Notes: generated from the sequence alone by a model not told the origin. Shown: positions 53,342 through 63,295, counted from the stretch's first letter. The stretch: DNA of 64,000 bases from Microbacterium sp. 8M (GCF_902506375.1 NZ_LR733284.1:3556160-3620159), one strand, 5' to 3'. Translations and numbers: made by a program.

Positions 53342-55429
53342 GTGGCAAATGACAGCCGTGAGAGCGCCGACGCCCCGCAGGTAGCCAAACGCATCCTGCT
53401 CGGCGAGCCGCTGAGCACCGAGCAGGCGAACGAGCAGCTCCTCCCGAAGCGCATGGCGTTGCCGATCTTCGCATCCGACGCCCTCTCCTCCGTGGCCTAC
53501 GGCCCCCAGGAGATGCTGATGACCCTCGGCCTCGGCGGCCTGGCGTTCCTGGCCTTCGCACCATGGGTGGCAGCGGCGGTCGTGCTGCTGCTCATCGTGA
53601 TCGTGCTCAGCTACCGCAAGCTCATCCAGGCGTACCCCTCCGGCGGCGGCGACTACGAGGTGGCGTTCAAGAACCTGGGCGAGGTGCCCGGCGTCGTCGT
53701 GGCCTCCGCGCTGCTCGTGGACTACATCCTCACCGTGTCGGTGTCGATCGCGTCGGGCGTGGACAACATCATCTCCGCCGTGCCGCAGCTGAACCCGTTC
53801 CGCGTCGAGCTGGCCGTGGGATTCGTGATCCTCATCGTGATCGTGAACCTGCGCGGCGTGCGCGAGGCGTCCACGTTCTTCGCCGTGCCGACCTACATCT
53901 TCATCGGATCCGTGGGCGTCATGATCGTCACCGGGCTCGTGCGCACGTTCCTCGGCGACGCCCCGATCGCCGAGAGCTCGCAGTACGCGATGCACGGCGA
54001 CCAGCTCGCGAACGCCGCAGTGATCCTCCTCGTACTGCGGGCGTTCTCCAGCGGCTGTTCCGCCCTGACCGGCGTCGAGGCCGTCTCGAACGGCGTGCAG
54101 GCCTTCCGCATCCCGAAGATCGGCAACGCGCAGGCGACGCTCGCCATGATGGGCGGCATCGCGATCCTGCTGTTCTCGGGCCTCACCGCGCTCGGGCTCA
54201 TCACGGGCGTGCACTACGCGGAGGATCCCTGCCGCGACCTCGTGGGATTCAACTGCGCGCTGCCCCAGCAGTCGCTCATGGCGCAGGTCGCCTCGGCCGT
54301 GTTCGGCAACGGATCGCTGCCCTTCTTCATCATCCAGGCCGCGACCGCCTGCGTGCTGCTGCTGGCCGCGAACACCGCCTTCAACGGCTTCCCGCTGCTC
54401 GGCGCCGTGCTCGCGCGCGACGGCTACGCCCCCAAGGCGCTGAACACCCGCGGCGACCGCCTCGTCTTCTCGAACGGCATGATCCTGCTCGGCATCGCCG
54501 CCATCGGGGTGCTCGTGGTGTTCCAGGCGAACCTGACCAGCCTCATCCAGCTCTACATCATCGGCGTGTTCGTGTCGTTCTCGCTCGGCCAGGTCGGCAT
54601 GGTGCGGCACTGGAAGGCTCTGCTGCGCAGCACGAAGTCCATGAGCGTGAAGGACGCCCTGCCGGTGCGACGCACCGCCTACACAGGTCTCGCCATCAAC
54701 TCGCTCGGCGCCACCCTCACCATCGCGGTGCTCGTGATCGTCACGATCACGAAGTTCACGCACGGCGCGTGGATGGTCTTCCTGGCGATCCCGATCCTGG
54801 CCGTGCTCATGATGGGCGTGAAGCGCTACTACCGCGACGTCGAGCACGAGATCGCGATCGACGACACGACGCACTTCGGGTCCGAGGGCGACGTGGCCAT
54901 CATCCTCGTGAACCGGCTGCAGAAGCCGGTCATCAAGGCGATCGACTACGCGATCGCGGCGAAGCACCAGAAGACGATCGCACTGCACGTGGCGGCCAAC
55001 CCCGAGGACGGCGTGCAGCTGCAGAAGGACTGGCAGCAGCACCGGATCCCGATCCCGCTCGTGATCGTGGAGTCGCCGTTCCGCCACTACGCGGCCCCGG
55101 TCGAGGCATACATCGAGAAGTACCGCGCCAAGCACGGCCCGGCCGTGGTGACCGTGTACCTGCCGCAGTACATCGTGGGGCACTGGTGGGAGTCGATCCT
55201 GCACAACCGGCGCGCGCGCCGTGTGGCGAGCCAGCTGATGCTCGTACACGGCGTCACCATCACGCTGGTGCCCTGGCTGCTCGACTCCTCCGAGCTCATC
55301 TACGGCCGCCGCTCCCGGCCGGTACCCGGCCAGCAGCGCTCCGGCCGCCCCGTCCCGCTCTACGGCGGCGACGAGGCCAAGCCCGCACGCCGGGTTCAGC
55401 GCCCGGCCGGGCCGCCCGAGAAGGGCTGA
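53342..55429 (+). CDS. kimA: KimA-type K+ importer (APC superfamily)
   Basis: A 695-residue proton-coupled potassium importer, known in Bacillus as KimA and shut off by c-di-AMP. The start KRILLGEPLSTEQANEQLLP and the blocks ASDALSSVAYGPQEMLMTLG, YRKLIQAYPSGGGDYEVAFK, LLVDYILTVSVSIASGVDNI and FSSGCSALTGVEAVSNGVQA follow KimA closely. About 12 helices precede a cytoplasmic C-terminal domain of about 170 residues. It is near kdp, so two K+ import routes are encoded within 8 kb. GTG start is set by the promoter. Confidence 0.93.
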   Translation: MANDSRESADAPQVAKRILLGEPLSTEQANEQLLPKRMALPIFASDALSSVAYGPQEMLMTLGLGGLAFLAFAPWVAAAVVLLLIVIVLSYRKLIQAYPSGGGDYEVAFKNLGEVPGVVVASALLVDYILTVSVSIASGVDNIISAVPQLNPFRVELAVGFVILIVIVNLRGVREASTFFAVPTYIFIGSVGVMIVTGLVRTFLGDAPIAESSQYAMHGDQLANAAVILLVLRAFSSGCSALTGVEAVSNGVQAFRIPKIGNAQATLAMMGGIAILLFSGLTALGLITGVHYAEDPCRDLVGFNCALPQQSLMAQVASAVFGNGSLPFFIIQAATACVLLLAANTAFNGFPLLGAVLARDGYAPKALNTRGDRLVFSNGMILLGIAAIGVLVVFQANLTSLIQLYIIGVFVSFSLGQVGMVRHWKALLRSTKSMSVKDALPVRRTAYTGLAINSLGATLTIAVLVIVTITKFTHGAWMVFLAIPILAVLMMGVKRYYRDVEHEIAIDDTTHFGSEGDVAIILVNRLQKPVIKAIDYAIAAKHQKTIALHVAANPEDGVQLQKDWQQHRIPIPLVIVESPFRHYAAPVEAYIEKYRAKHGPAVVTVYLPQYIVGHWWESILHNRRARRVASQLMLVHGVTITLVPWLLDSSELIYGRRSRPVPGQQRSGRPVPLYGGDEAKPARRVQRPAGPPEKG

Positions 55430-55441
55430 CCCGCGCGTTCC

Positions 55442-55477
55442 CGAGCCCTCCTCCGCCGTCATGCGGAAGAGGGCTCG
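55442..55477 (+). terminator. terminator hairpin after kimA
   Basis: CGAGCCCTC at 55442-55450 pairs with GAGGGCTCG at 55469-55477, with an inner 5-bp stem (TCCGC/GCGGA) and a short TTCGT after it. 13 bp beyond the kimA stop. Confidence 0.75.
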
Positions 55478-55530
55478 TTCGTGTGCGCACTCCTCGCTCG
55501 TTGGGAAGGCGCATGGATCCCGGAGTGGAC

Positions 55531-55548
55531 CGTGAGGGAGTCGTGAGG
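55531..55548 (+). promoter_or_regulatory. direct repeat CGTGAGG, candidate KdpE site
   Basis: CGTGAGG at 55531-55537 and 55542-55548, starts 11 bp apart, as for tandem OmpR-family sites. 41 bp before the first coding codon of the kdp operon. Confidence 0.4.
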
Positions 55549-55588
55549 ATCCCGATCCGGGCTCGTCCGGACCGGTTCGATCGGATCC

Positions 55589-55729
55589 GTGCTCGACATC
55601 ATCTACATCGCGGGAACGCTCGCGCTCTTCGCCCTGGTCGCGCTGATCGCCCGGGCAATTGAAATCATGGACCCCCGATCCAGAGGCTCCGACCAACGCG
55701 AAGCGTTGGGTGGAGGGGATCGGGGATGA
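55589..55729 (+). CDS. 46-residue membrane peptide preceding kdpF
   Basis: A GTG-started open frame ([20 protein letters not shown] then a short [12 protein letters not shown] and Gly/Asp/Arg tail) with one membrane helix and a positive cytoplasmic end. Its stop overlaps the kdpF ATG by 4 bp (ATGA), a sign of translational coupling and real coding. It is too short for usual gene callers. Similar tiny proteins before kdpF occur, I believe, in other actinobacteria, but I cannot check. A role as an extra small subunit or regulator of KdpFABC is possible. No strong ribosome site is seen. Confidence 0.65.
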   Translation: MLDIIYIAGTLALFALVALIARAIEIMDPRSRGSDQREALGGGDRG

Positions 55730-55815
55730 TCGTCATCGAGATCATCGCGGCCGCCCTCGCGGTCGTCGCGATCGGCTACCTCGTGGTCGCCCTCGTCGCC
55801 CCGGAGAAGTTCTGA
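55726..55815 (+). CDS. kdpF: KdpF, small stabilising subunit of the K+-ATPase
   Basis: A 29-residue single-helix peptide: [20 protein letters not shown] ending VAPEKF, the usual KdpF end (ALxxPExF). It stabilises the KdpFABC complex in the membrane. GGAGGGGAT precedes the ATG. Its stop codon overlaps the kdpA ATG by 1 bp (TGATG). It is too short for automated tracks. Confidence 0.95.
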   Translation: MIVIEIIAAALAVVAIGYLVVALVAPEKF

Positions 55816-57515
55816 TGGGCGCCGGGTTCTTCGACAGCGCCGGCCTCTGGCTGGGCCTGCTGCAGGCCGCGACCCTCATCGTCATCCTCGTGCTGCTGTA
55901 CCGCCCGCTCGGCGACTACATGGCGCGCGTCTACACGGGCGCCAAGGACCTGCGCGTGGAGCGCGGCGTCTACCGCCTCATCGGCGTGGATCCCTCCTCA
56001 GAGCAGACCTGGCGCGCCTACGCACGCAGCGTCCTCGCCTTCTCGGTCGTCGGTCTGCTGCTGCTCTACCTGCTGCAGCGCGTGCAGCAGGTGCTCCCCC
56101 TCTCGCTGGGCCTGCCCGCGGTGCCCGAAGGGCTCGCGTTCAACACGGCGGCGTCGTTCGTCGCGAACACCAACTGGCAGTCCTACTCGCCCGAGCAGAC
56201 CATGGGCCACCTCGTGCAGCTCGCCGGCCTCGCCGTGCAGAACTTCACCTCGGCCGCGGTCGGCATCGCGATCGCGATCGCGCTCGTGCGCGGGTTCGCC
56301 CGTCGCGGCAGCGCCACGATCGGCAACTTCTGGGTCGACCTCATCCGGGGCCTGTTCCGGCTGCTGCTGCCGCTCGCCGTGCTCTCGGCCCTCGCGCTCA
56401 TCGCCGGCGGCGTGGTGCAGAACCTGTCCGGCTTCGCCGAGGTGCACACGATTACGGGCGCCACGCAGGCGATCCCGGGCGGTCCGGTCGCCTCTCAGGA
56501 GGCGATCAAGCTCCTCGGCACCAACGGCGGCGGCTTCTACAACGCCAACTCCGCGCACCCGTTCGAGAACCCGGCGCCGTGGACGAACCTGCTCGAGATC
56601 GTCCTCATCCTCGCGATCCCCTTCGCCCTGCCGCGCACCTTCGGCCGCATGGTCGGCGACCACCGCCAGGGCTACGCGATCGCCGCCGTGATGGGCACGA
56701 TCTTCCTCGCCTCGCTCGTCGCCCTCAGCGCCCTCGAGCTCGGCGGCGGCGGCACGGCGACGCAACTCGCCGGCGCGGCCATGGAGGGCAAGGAGCAGCG
56801 CTTCGGGATCCTCGGATCCGCCCTCTTCGGCACCGCGTCCACCCTCACCTCCACGGGTGCGGTCAATGCGATGCACGACTCGTTCACGCCCCTCGGCGGC
56901 ATGATGCCGATGATCAACATGATGCTCGGCGAGGTCGCCCCCGGCGGCGTCGGGTCCGGCCTGTACGGCATGCTCATCCTCGCCGTGATCGCCGTGTTCG
57001 TCGGCGGCCTGCTCGTCGGCCGCACCCCGGAGTACCTGGGCAAGCGCCTGGGCCCGCGCGAGATCAAGCTCGCCAGCCTCTACATTCTGGTGACCCCCAC
57101 GCTCGTGCTCGCCGGAACGGCCCTGAGCTTCGCGATCCCCGGGATCCGCAGCGACGTCGAGAAGACCTCGATCCTCAACCCGGGCCCGCACGGGCTCAGC
57201 GAGGTTCTCTACGCCTTCACCTCGGCGGCGAACAACAACGGATCCGCCTTCGCCGGGCTCACCGCGAACACACCGTGGCTCAACACGGCGCTCGGCGTCG
57301 CGATGCTGCTGGGGCGCTTCATCCCGATCGTGTTCGTGCTGGCCCTGGCCGGATCCCTCGCCCAGCAGCAGCACGTCCCCGAGACCGCGGGAACCCTGCC
57401 CACCCACCGCCCGCAGTTCGTCGGGCTCCTCATCGCGGTGTCCGTCGTGGTCACCGCCCTCACCTACTTCCCCGTGCTCACGCTCGGGCCGCTCGCAGAA
57501 GGACTCGTCCGATGA
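55815..57515 (+). CDS. kdpA: potassium-transporting ATPase subunit KdpA
   Basis: A 566-residue channel-like subunit that selects and conducts K+ in KdpFABC. The four selectivity-type loops are present; blocks include [57 protein letters not shown] and [20 protein letters not shown]. Ten helices. The ATG overlaps kdpF and the stop overlaps kdpB (ATGA). The longer frame from 55659 reads through kdpF in another phase. Confidence 0.98.
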   Translation: MGAGFFDSAGLWLGLLQAATLIVILVLLYRPLGDYMARVYTGAKDLRVERGVYRLIGVDPSSEQTWRAYARSVLAFSVVGLLLLYLLQRVQQVLPLSLGLPAVPEGLAFNTAASFVANTNWQSYSPEQTMGHLVQLAGLAVQNFTSAAVGIAIAIALVRGFARRGSATIGNFWVDLIRGLFRLLLPLAVLSALALIAGGVVQNLSGFAEVHTITGATQAIPGGPVASQEAIKLLGTNGGGFYNANSAHPFENPAPWTNLLEIVLILAIPFALPRTFGRMVGDHRQGYAIAAVMGTIFLASLVALSALELGGGGTATQLAGAAMEGKEQRFGILGSALFGTASTLTSTGAVNAMHDSFTPLGGMMPMINMMLGEVAPGGVGSGLYGMLILAVIAVFVGGLLVGRTPEYLGKRLGPREIKLASLYILVTPTLVLAGTALSFAIPGIRSDVEKTSILNPGPHGLSEVLYAFTSAANNNGSAFAGLTANTPWLNTALGVAMLLGRFIPIVFVLALAGSLAQQQHVPETAGTLPTHRPQFVGLLIAVSVVVTALTYFPVLTLGPLAEGLVR

Positions 57516-59800
57516 CCGTCATCACCCCCTCGGTCCCTGAGCCTGTCGAAGGGATCGCCGCGCAGCACGACCCTTCGACAGGCTCAGGGTCCTCGTCTCC
57601 GAAGCGCCCGCAGCGCGCGTTCGGCTGGAGCCAGCTCGTGCATGCGCTGCCCGGCGCCCTCCGCCGGCTGAACCCCGCGACGCTCCTGCGCAACCCCGTG
57701 ATCCTGCTCGTGTGGGCGGGCGCGGCGCTCACGACGGTGCTCGCGATCGCCGAGCCGTTCCTCGGCTCGAGCGCGACATCGTCCGGCGGCACGCCCGTGC
57801 CGAACGGGTTCACCTGGTCGATCGCCGTCTGGCTCTGGCTCACGGTGCTGTTCGCGAACCTCGCCGAGTCGGTGGCCGAGGGCCGCGGCAAGGCGCAGGC
57901 GGCCACGCTGCGCAAGACCCGCACCAGCACGATGGCCCGCCGCGTCGTCGGCTATGCGGCGGCCACGGATCCGTCCGCGGAACAGACCGCGACCGAGGAG
58001 GTCGCCTCCAGCGAGCTGCGCCGCGACGACATCGTGATCGTCGCGGCGGGCGAGCCGATCCCCGGCGACGGCGACATCATCGCGGGCATCGCCACCGTCG
58101 ACGAGTCGGCGATCACCGGCGAGAGCGCCCCCGTGGTGCGGGAATCGGGCGGCGACCGCAGCGCCGTCACCGGCGGCACCCGGGTGCTCTCCGACCGCAT
58201 CGTGGTGCGCATCACGTCGAAGCCGGGCGAGACCTTCGTCGACCGCATGATCGCCCTCGTCGAGGGGGCCGACCGGCAGCGCACCCCCAACGAGATCGCG
58301 CTCAACATCCTGCTCGCGAGCCTTTCGATCGTCTTCCTCGTGGTCGTCCTGGCCCTCGATCCGATCGCGTCGTACTCCGCGTCGCCGGTGAGCGTCCCGG
58401 TGCTCATCGCGCTGCTCGTGTGCCTCATCCCCACCACGATCGGCGCTCTGCTCAGCGCGATCGGCATCGCCGGCATGGACCGGCTGGTGCAGCGCAACGT
58501 GCTCGCCATGTCGGGCCGCGCGGTCGAGGCGGCGGGCGATGTCACCACGCTGCTGCTCGACAAGACCGGCACGATCACCTACGGCAACCGCCGTGCGACC
58601 GAGGTGCGCCCGGTCGCCGGCGTCACCGCCGACGAGCTGCTGCACGCCGCGGCGCTGTCGTCGCTCGCGGATCCGACGCCAGAAGGCGCCTCGATCGTCG
58701 AGCTGGCCGCCGCGAGCGGCATCGTGGTCACCGCCCCCGAGGGCGCCGAGACCGTGCCGTTCACCGCGCAGACCCGGATGAGCGGCGTGGACCTCGCCGA
58801 CGGCACGCAGATCCGCAAGGGCGCCGGATCCGCGATCCGCGCCTGGATCGAGGACCCGGCGGTTCCTGAGCGGCCTTCGACGGGCTCAGGGACCGGTTCG
58901 GCGTCCGCGGAGGAGGCCGCGCGCTTCGCCGACGAGATCGCCGCCTCGGGCGGGACCCCGCTGGTGGTGGCGGTCAGCGTTCCCCGTCCGGTCGCTGAGC
59001 CTGTCGAAGCGACCACCGTCACCCGGGTCTCGGACCCTTCGACGGGCTCAGGGACCGAGACCCGGATCCTCGGGGTCGTGCACCTCAAGGACGTCGTCAA
59101 GGAGGGCCTGTCCGAGCGGTTCCAGGAGCTGCGGAGCATGGGCATCCGCACCGTGATGATCACGGGCGACAATCCGCTCACCGCCAAGGCGATCGCCGCC
59201 GAGGCCGGGGTGGACGACTACCTCGCAGAGGCCACCCCCGAGGACAAGCTCGCCCTCATCCGCCGCGAGCAGGAGGGCGGGCGTCTCGTCGCGATGACCG
59301 GCGACGGCACGAACGACGCACCGGCGCTCGCGCAGGCGGACGTCGGCGTCGCGATGAACACGGGCACCTCGGCCGCCAAGGAGGCCGGGAACATGGTCGA
59401 CCTCGACTCGGATCCGACCAAGCTCATCGACATCGTGCGGATCGGCAAGCAGCTGCTGATCACCCGCGGCGCACTCACCACGTTCTCGCTCGCCAACGAC
59501 ATCGCGAAGTACTTCGCGATCATCCCCGCCATGTTCATGGGGGCATTCCCCGGGCTCGCCGCGCTGAACGTCATGCACCTGCACTCGCCCGCGTCCGCCG
59601 TGACGAGCGCGATCGTCTTCAACGCCGTCGTCATCGTCTTCCTCATCCCGCTCGCGCTGCGCGGCGTCCGGTACACGCCGGCCAGCGCCTCGCAGATCCT
59701 GCAGCGCAACCTGCTCATCTACGGCATCGGCGGCGTCATCCTGCCGTTCGTCGGCATCAAGCTCATCGACCTCGTCGTCGCCCTCATCCCCGGCTTCTGA
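57512..59800 (+). CDS. kdpB: potassium-transporting ATPase subunit KdpB with repeat insertions
   Basis: A 762-residue P-type ATPase subunit, about 80 longer than usual. TGES (ITGESAPVV), the phosphorylation site DKTGT ([11 protein letters not shown]), and [20 protein letters not shown] are intact. The extra length is in the N-terminus and the nucleotide-binding domain, where five copies of a dispersed 20-bp repeat are translated: VPEPVEG and DPSTGSGS at residues about 8-27, PSTGSGTG near 455, VAEPVEA near 494 and DPSTGSGT near 508. All remain in frame, so the enzyme tolerates them. Overlaps kdpA by 4 bp. Confidence 0.97.
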   Translation: MTVITPSVPEPVEGIAAQHDPSTGSGSSSPKRPQRAFGWSQLVHALPGALRRLNPATLLRNPVILLVWAGAALTTVLAIAEPFLGSSATSSGGTPVPNGFTWSIAVWLWLTVLFANLAESVAEGRGKAQAATLRKTRTSTMARRVVGYAAATDPSAEQTATEEVASSELRRDDIVIVAAGEPIPGDGDIIAGIATVDESAITGESAPVVRESGGDRSAVTGGTRVLSDRIVVRITSKPGETFVDRMIALVEGADRQRTPNEIALNILLASLSIVFLVVVLALDPIASYSASPVSVPVLIALLVCLIPTTIGALLSAIGIAGMDRLVQRNVLAMSGRAVEAAGDVTTLLLDKTGTITYGNRRATEVRPVAGVTADELLHAAALSSLADPTPEGASIVELAAASGIVVTAPEGAETVPFTAQTRMSGVDLADGTQIRKGAGSAIRAWIEDPAVPERPSTGSGTGSASAEEAARFADEIAASGGTPLVVAVSVPRPVAEPVEATTVTRVSDPSTGSGTETRILGVVHLKDVVKEGLSERFQELRSMGIRTVMITGDNPLTAKAIAAEAGVDDYLAEATPEDKLALIRREQEGGRLVAMTGDGTNDAPALAQADVGVAMNTGTSAAKEAGNMVDLDSDPTKLIDIVRIGKQLLITRGALTTFSLANDIAKYFAIIPAMFMGAFPGLAALNVMHLHSPASAVTSAIVFNAVVIVFLIPLALRGVRYTPASASQILQRNLLIYGIGGVILPFVGIKLIDLVVALIPGF
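57534..57589. repeat. two inverted copies of the dispersed repeat in the kdpB start
   Basis: TCCCTGAGCCTGTCGAAGGG at 57534-57553 and CCCTTCGACAGGCTCAGGG at 57571-57589, in opposite orientations, so they can pair as a hairpin in the mRNA. Read in frame they give PEPVEG and PSTGSG. Confidence 0.85.
58874..58892. repeat. dispersed repeat inside kdpB, copy 3
   Basis: CCTTCGACGGGCTCAGGGA in the nucleotide-binding region, read in frame as PSTGSGT. Confidence 0.85.
58993..59054. repeat. dispersed repeats inside kdpB, copies 4 and 5
   Basis: CGCTGAGCCTGTCGAAGCG at 58993-59011 (a palindrome-ended variant) and CCCTTCGACGGGCTCAGGGA at 59035-59054, opposite orientations, about 40 bp apart. Confidence 0.8.
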
Positions 59801-59812
59801 CATGCCCACCCC

Positions 59813-59918
59813 GAGGTCGTTGAGCGAGCACCGCCGAAGGCGGCGCGAGCCGAAACGCCGCTTCCGCGTGGCTGCCGCGTTTCGACTCGGTCGCTCCGCG
59901 TCCTCGCTCAACGACCTC
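59813..59918. repeat. REP-like inverted repeat (GGTCGTTGAGCGAG arms), copy 2
   Basis: 16-bp arms (GAGGTCGTTGAGCGAG at 59813-59828 and complement at 59903-59918) with an inner pair that includes GAAACGC and GCGTTTC. It fills most of the 146-bp gap between kdpB and kdpC, the only wide gap in the kdp operon. Confidence 0.85.
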
Positions 59919-59946
59919 GCATAGACCGCTCCGAAAGGCACCACCC

Positions 59947-60588
59947 ATGTCGAACCTCCGCGGCACCGTCCGCGTCACCGGCGTCGCCGTCCGCGCGATG
60001 CTCGTGCTCACCCTCCTCCTCGGCGTCGGCTACACCCTCGTGGTCACGGGCGTCGGACAGCTCGCCCTGCCCTGGCAGGCCAACGGCTCCCTCATCGACG
60101 CCAAGGGCCACCCCACCGGCGGCTGGAGCGGCGGCGCCGCCCCTGCCGGCAGCGCCCTCATCGGCCAGTCCTTCGCCGACGCGAAGGGCGACGCACTGTC
60201 GCAGTACTTCCAGCCCCGCCCGTCGGCGGCAGGCAAGGACGGCTACGACCCGACCGCGTCCGGCGGCAGCAACCTCGGCCCGAACAACCCCGACCTGGTG
60301 AAGACGGTCGCCGAGCGCCGTGCCGCGATCGCCGCACGGGAGCACGTCGCGGAGTCCGCCGTGCCCGCCGACGCCGTCACCGCATCCGCCTCCGGCCTGG
60401 ATCCCCAGATCAGCCCGGCCTACGCTCTGCTGCAGGTGGACCGGGTCGCGCAGGCGCGCGGGCTCGATCCGTCCGCCGTCCGCGCGCTGGTGGAGTCTAG
60501 GATTCAGACGCGCGATGCGGGATTCCTCGGCATGCCGCGGGTGAACGTGCTCGAGCTGAATCTGGCGCTGGACGCCCTGCCGCGGTGA
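59947..60588 (+). CDS. kdpC: potassium-transporting ATPase subunit KdpC
   Basis: A 213-residue subunit with one N-terminal helix (about 15-37, LLLGVGYTLVVTGVGQLALP) and an outer domain. ALIGQSFADAKGDALSQYFQ, the Ser/Gly-rich YDPTASGGSNLGPNNPDLV and ISPAYALLQVDRVAQARGLD are diagnostic. It raises the affinity of the complex for K+ and ATP. It is somewhat longer than the E. coli protein (190). The gap before it contains a REP-like element; CCGAAAGGCA lies before the ATG. Confidence 0.97.
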   Translation: MSNLRGTVRVTGVAVRAMLVLTLLLGVGYTLVVTGVGQLALPWQANGSLIDAKGHPTGGWSGGAAPAGSALIGQSFADAKGDALSQYFQPRPSAAGKDGYDPTASGGSNLGPNNPDLVKTVAERRAAIAAREHVAESAVPADAVTASASGLDPQISPAYALLQVDRVAQARGLDPSAVRALVESRIQTRDAGFLGMPRVNVLELNLALDALPR

Positions 60589-60655
60589 GCCGCCGGATCG
60601 ATGCGAGCGGGTCGGTGAGCGGGTCGCCATGCGAGTGAGCGAAGGAGTGTCGGCG

Positions 60656-63295
60656 ATGGTCGAAGCACGGCGAGAGGGCGGGTCCTCCCGGGGTCGCCTG
60701 CGCGTGCTGCTCGGCGCCGCTCCCGGTGTGGGCAAGACCTACGAGATGCTCGGCGAGGGGCGGCGCCTGCAGGAGTCCGGCCGCGATGTCGTGATCGGGG
60801 TCGTGGAGACGCACGGCCGTGCCGCGACGCACGCGCAGACCGAGGGCATCGAGCAGGTGCCGCGCCGCACCGTGGCTCACCGCGGGGTGCAGCTCGACGA
60901 GCTCGACCTCGACGCCGTGCTCGCCCGCCGGCCCGAGCTCGCGCTGATCGACGAGATGGCGCACACGAACGCCCCCGGATCCCGCAACGCCAAGCGCTGG
61001 CAGGACGTGCAGGAGCTCCTGGACGCGGGCATCGATGTCATCACCACGGTGAACGTGCAGCACATCGAGTCGCTGAACGCCGTGGTCGAGAAGATCACCG
61101 GCGTGGTGCAGCAGGAGACCGTGCCGGACGAGGTGATCCGCGGCGCCGACGAGGTGGAGGTCGTGGATCTCGCCCCGCAGACGCTGCGCGACCGGCTCTC
61201 GGCGGGCCAGGTGTATCCGGCGGAGCGCATCGACGCCGCCCTGTCGAACTACTTCCGTCTCGGCAACCTCACCGCGCTGCGGGAGCTGGCGCTGCTGTGG
61301 CTGGCCGACGAGGTCGACAGCGCCCTGCGCAGCTACCGCAGCCAGCACGGCATCGACAGCGCCTGGCAGACCCGCGAGCGCGTGGTGGTGGCCCTCACCG
61401 GGGGCCCCGAGGGCGAGACCCTGCTGCGGCGCGGAGCGCGGATCGCGGCCCGCTCCGCCGGCGGGGAGCTGCTCGCGGTGCACGTCACCACGCAGGACGG
61501 GCTGCGCGGCGACCGCCCGGGGGCGCTCAGCACGCAGCGCGGCCTCGTGGAGTCGCTCGGCGGCAGCTACCACCAGCTCGTCGGCGACGACGTGGCGGGC
61601 ACGCTGGTCGAGTTCGCCCAGTCGGTCGACGCCAGCCAGCTCGTCATCGGCGTCAGCAGGCGCAGCCGCCTCTCGGCCGCCCTCACCGGGCCCGGCATCG
61701 GCGCGGAGATCATCCGCCGCTCCGGCGACATCGACGTGCACATCGTCACGCACTCCGCGGCCGGACGGCGTGGCCCCCTCCCCACGATCAGCGGCGGCGC
61801 GCTGGGCTGGCGGCGCCAGCTCATCGGGTTCACCGTCGCGCTCGTGTGCGGCCCGCTGCTGTCGTGGCTGCTGTTCTCGCTCAAGTCGCCCGGATCCATC
61901 ACCGCCGATGTGCTCAGCTACCAGCTCCTCGTCGTCGTGGTCGCGCTCATCGGCGGCCTCCGGCCCGCGCTCTTCGCGGCGGTGCTCAGCGGCTTCACCC
62001 TGGACTTCCTCTTCGTCGAGCCGCTGTTCACGGTGACGATCGCGGATCCGCTGCACGCGCTCGCCCTCGTGTTGTACGTGGTGATCGCGGTGCTCGTGAG
62101 CCTCGTCGTGGACCAGGCGGCCCGCCGCGCCCGCGCCGCGCAGCGCGCGTCCGGCGAGGCCGAGCTGCTCGCCGCCGTCGCCGGCAACGTGCTGCGCGGC
62201 GACAGCGCCCCCACGGCGCTCGTCGCGCGGGCCCGCGAAGCGTTCGGGCTGAGCGGGATCCGGCTGCTCACCCCCGACGGCGAGGTGCTGGCGGCCGACG
62301 GCGAGCCGCTGGGTGCGACGCCCGACGCAGAGACGTCGCGCGTGGAGACGGTGCCGGTCGGCGTCGGCGCGGACGGGCGCCCCCGGGCGATCCTCGAGCT
62401 GCACGGCGGCGAGCTCGATGCCGCCGGTCGCCGCCTGCTCGATGCGATCGTGGCGCAGCTCGCCGCCGCCATCGAGCACACCGACCTGCGCGAGACCGCG
62501 AGGGAGGCCGCTGTGCTCGCCGAGACCGACCAGGTGCGCAGCGCCCTGCTGTCCGCGCTCAGCCATGACCTGCGCCGGCCGCTCGCCGCCGCCGTCGCCG
62601 CGGTCGGCGGCCTGCGCGGGGCGCACCGGCTCTCCGCGGAGGACCGTGCGGAGCTCGTGGAGACCGCCGACGAGAGCCTCGCCACGCTGTCCCGCCTGGT
62701 GACCGATCTGCTCGACGTCAGCCGGGTGCAGGCCGGCGTGCTGGCGGTGTCGCTGGGCCGGGTCGACGCCGGCGACGGGGTGGTCTCGGCGCTCGACGAG
62801 CTCTCGCTCGGCCCGGCCGAGGTCGAGCTCGCGCTGGATCCGGCGCTGCCGCCGCTGCGCGCGGATCCGGTGCTGCTGCAGCGCGTGCTGGTGAACCTGC
62901 TCACGAACGCCGTGCGGCACTCCCCCGAGGGCGAGCGCGTGATCGTGTCCACGAGCCGGCTCGGCGACCGGGCCGAGATCCGGGTGGCGGATCGCGGCGA
63001 GGGGATCCCCGAGGACCAGCGCGAGAGCGCGTTCCTGCCGTTCCAGCGGCACGGCGACACCGACAACACGACCGGCCTGGGGCTGGGCCTCGCGCTCTCC
63101 CGGGGTTTCGCCGAAGGCATGGGCGGTACGCTGACGGCCGAGGACACCCCCGGCGGAGGCCTGACGATGGTCGTGTCGCTGCCGTTGGCCGATGCCGGTT
63201 TCGAAGCGCGCACTTTGCCGGATCCAGGCTCCGAATACGACACTTTGCGCGCTTCGAACGGGAAGAGCCCCGCGACGGACGGAGATGCCCGATGA
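60656..63295 (+). CDS. kdpD: K+ sensor histidine kinase KdpD
   Basis: An 879-residue sensor kinase. Residues 1-220 form the KdpD domain with Walker A GAAPGVGKT (about 20-28); next come a USP-like domain (ERVVVALTGGPEGETLLRRG), four membrane helices (about 385-485), a GAF-like region, phosphoacceptor His in LLSALSHDLRRPLAAAVAAV and HATPase with VADRGEGIPEDQRES and GLGLGLALSRGF. ATG 60656 is chosen for GAAGGAG with 8-nt spacing; the frame also begins at 60629. Its stop overlaps kdpE by 4 bp. It senses low K+ or osmotic change and controls kdp. Confidence 0.96.
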   Translation: MVEARREGGSSRGRLRVLLGAAPGVGKTYEMLGEGRRLQESGRDVVIGVVETHGRAATHAQTEGIEQVPRRTVAHRGVQLDELDLDAVLARRPELALIDEMAHTNAPGSRNAKRWQDVQELLDAGIDVITTVNVQHIESLNAVVEKITGVVQQETVPDEVIRGADEVEVVDLAPQTLRDRLSAGQVYPAERIDAALSNYFRLGNLTALRELALLWLADEVDSALRSYRSQHGIDSAWQTRERVVVALTGGPEGETLLRRGARIAARSAGGELLAVHVTTQDGLRGDRPGALSTQRGLVESLGGSYHQLVGDDVAGTLVEFAQSVDASQLVIGVSRRSRLSAALTGPGIGAEIIRRSGDIDVHIVTHSAAGRRGPLPTISGGALGWRRQLIGFTVALVCGPLLSWLLFSLKSPGSITADVLSYQLLVVVVALIGGLRPALFAAVLSGFTLDFLFVEPLFTVTIADPLHALALVLYVVIAVLVSLVVDQAARRARAAQRASGEAELLAAVAGNVLRGDSAPTALVARAREAFGLSGIRLLTPDGEVLAADGEPLGATPDAETSRVETVPVGVGADGRPRAILELHGGELDAAGRRLLDAIVAQLAAAIEHTDLRETAREAAVLAETDQVRSALLSALSHDLRRPLAAAVAAVGGLRGAHRLSAEDRAELVETADESLATLSRLVTDLLDVSRVQAGVLAVSLGRVDAGDGVVSALDELSLGPAEVELALDPALPPLRADPVLLQRVLVNLLTNAVRHSPEGERVIVSTSRLGDRAEIRVADRGEGIPEDQRESAFLPFQRHGDTDNTTGLGLGLALSRGFAEGMGGTLTAEDTPGGGLTMVVSLPLADAGFEARTLPDPGSEYDTLRASNGKSPATDGDAR

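Noticed and set aside
57534..59054. CRISPR-like repeats
   Set aside because: The repeats are 20 bp, in both orientations, with irregular spacing, in a coding gene; no cas genes are near.
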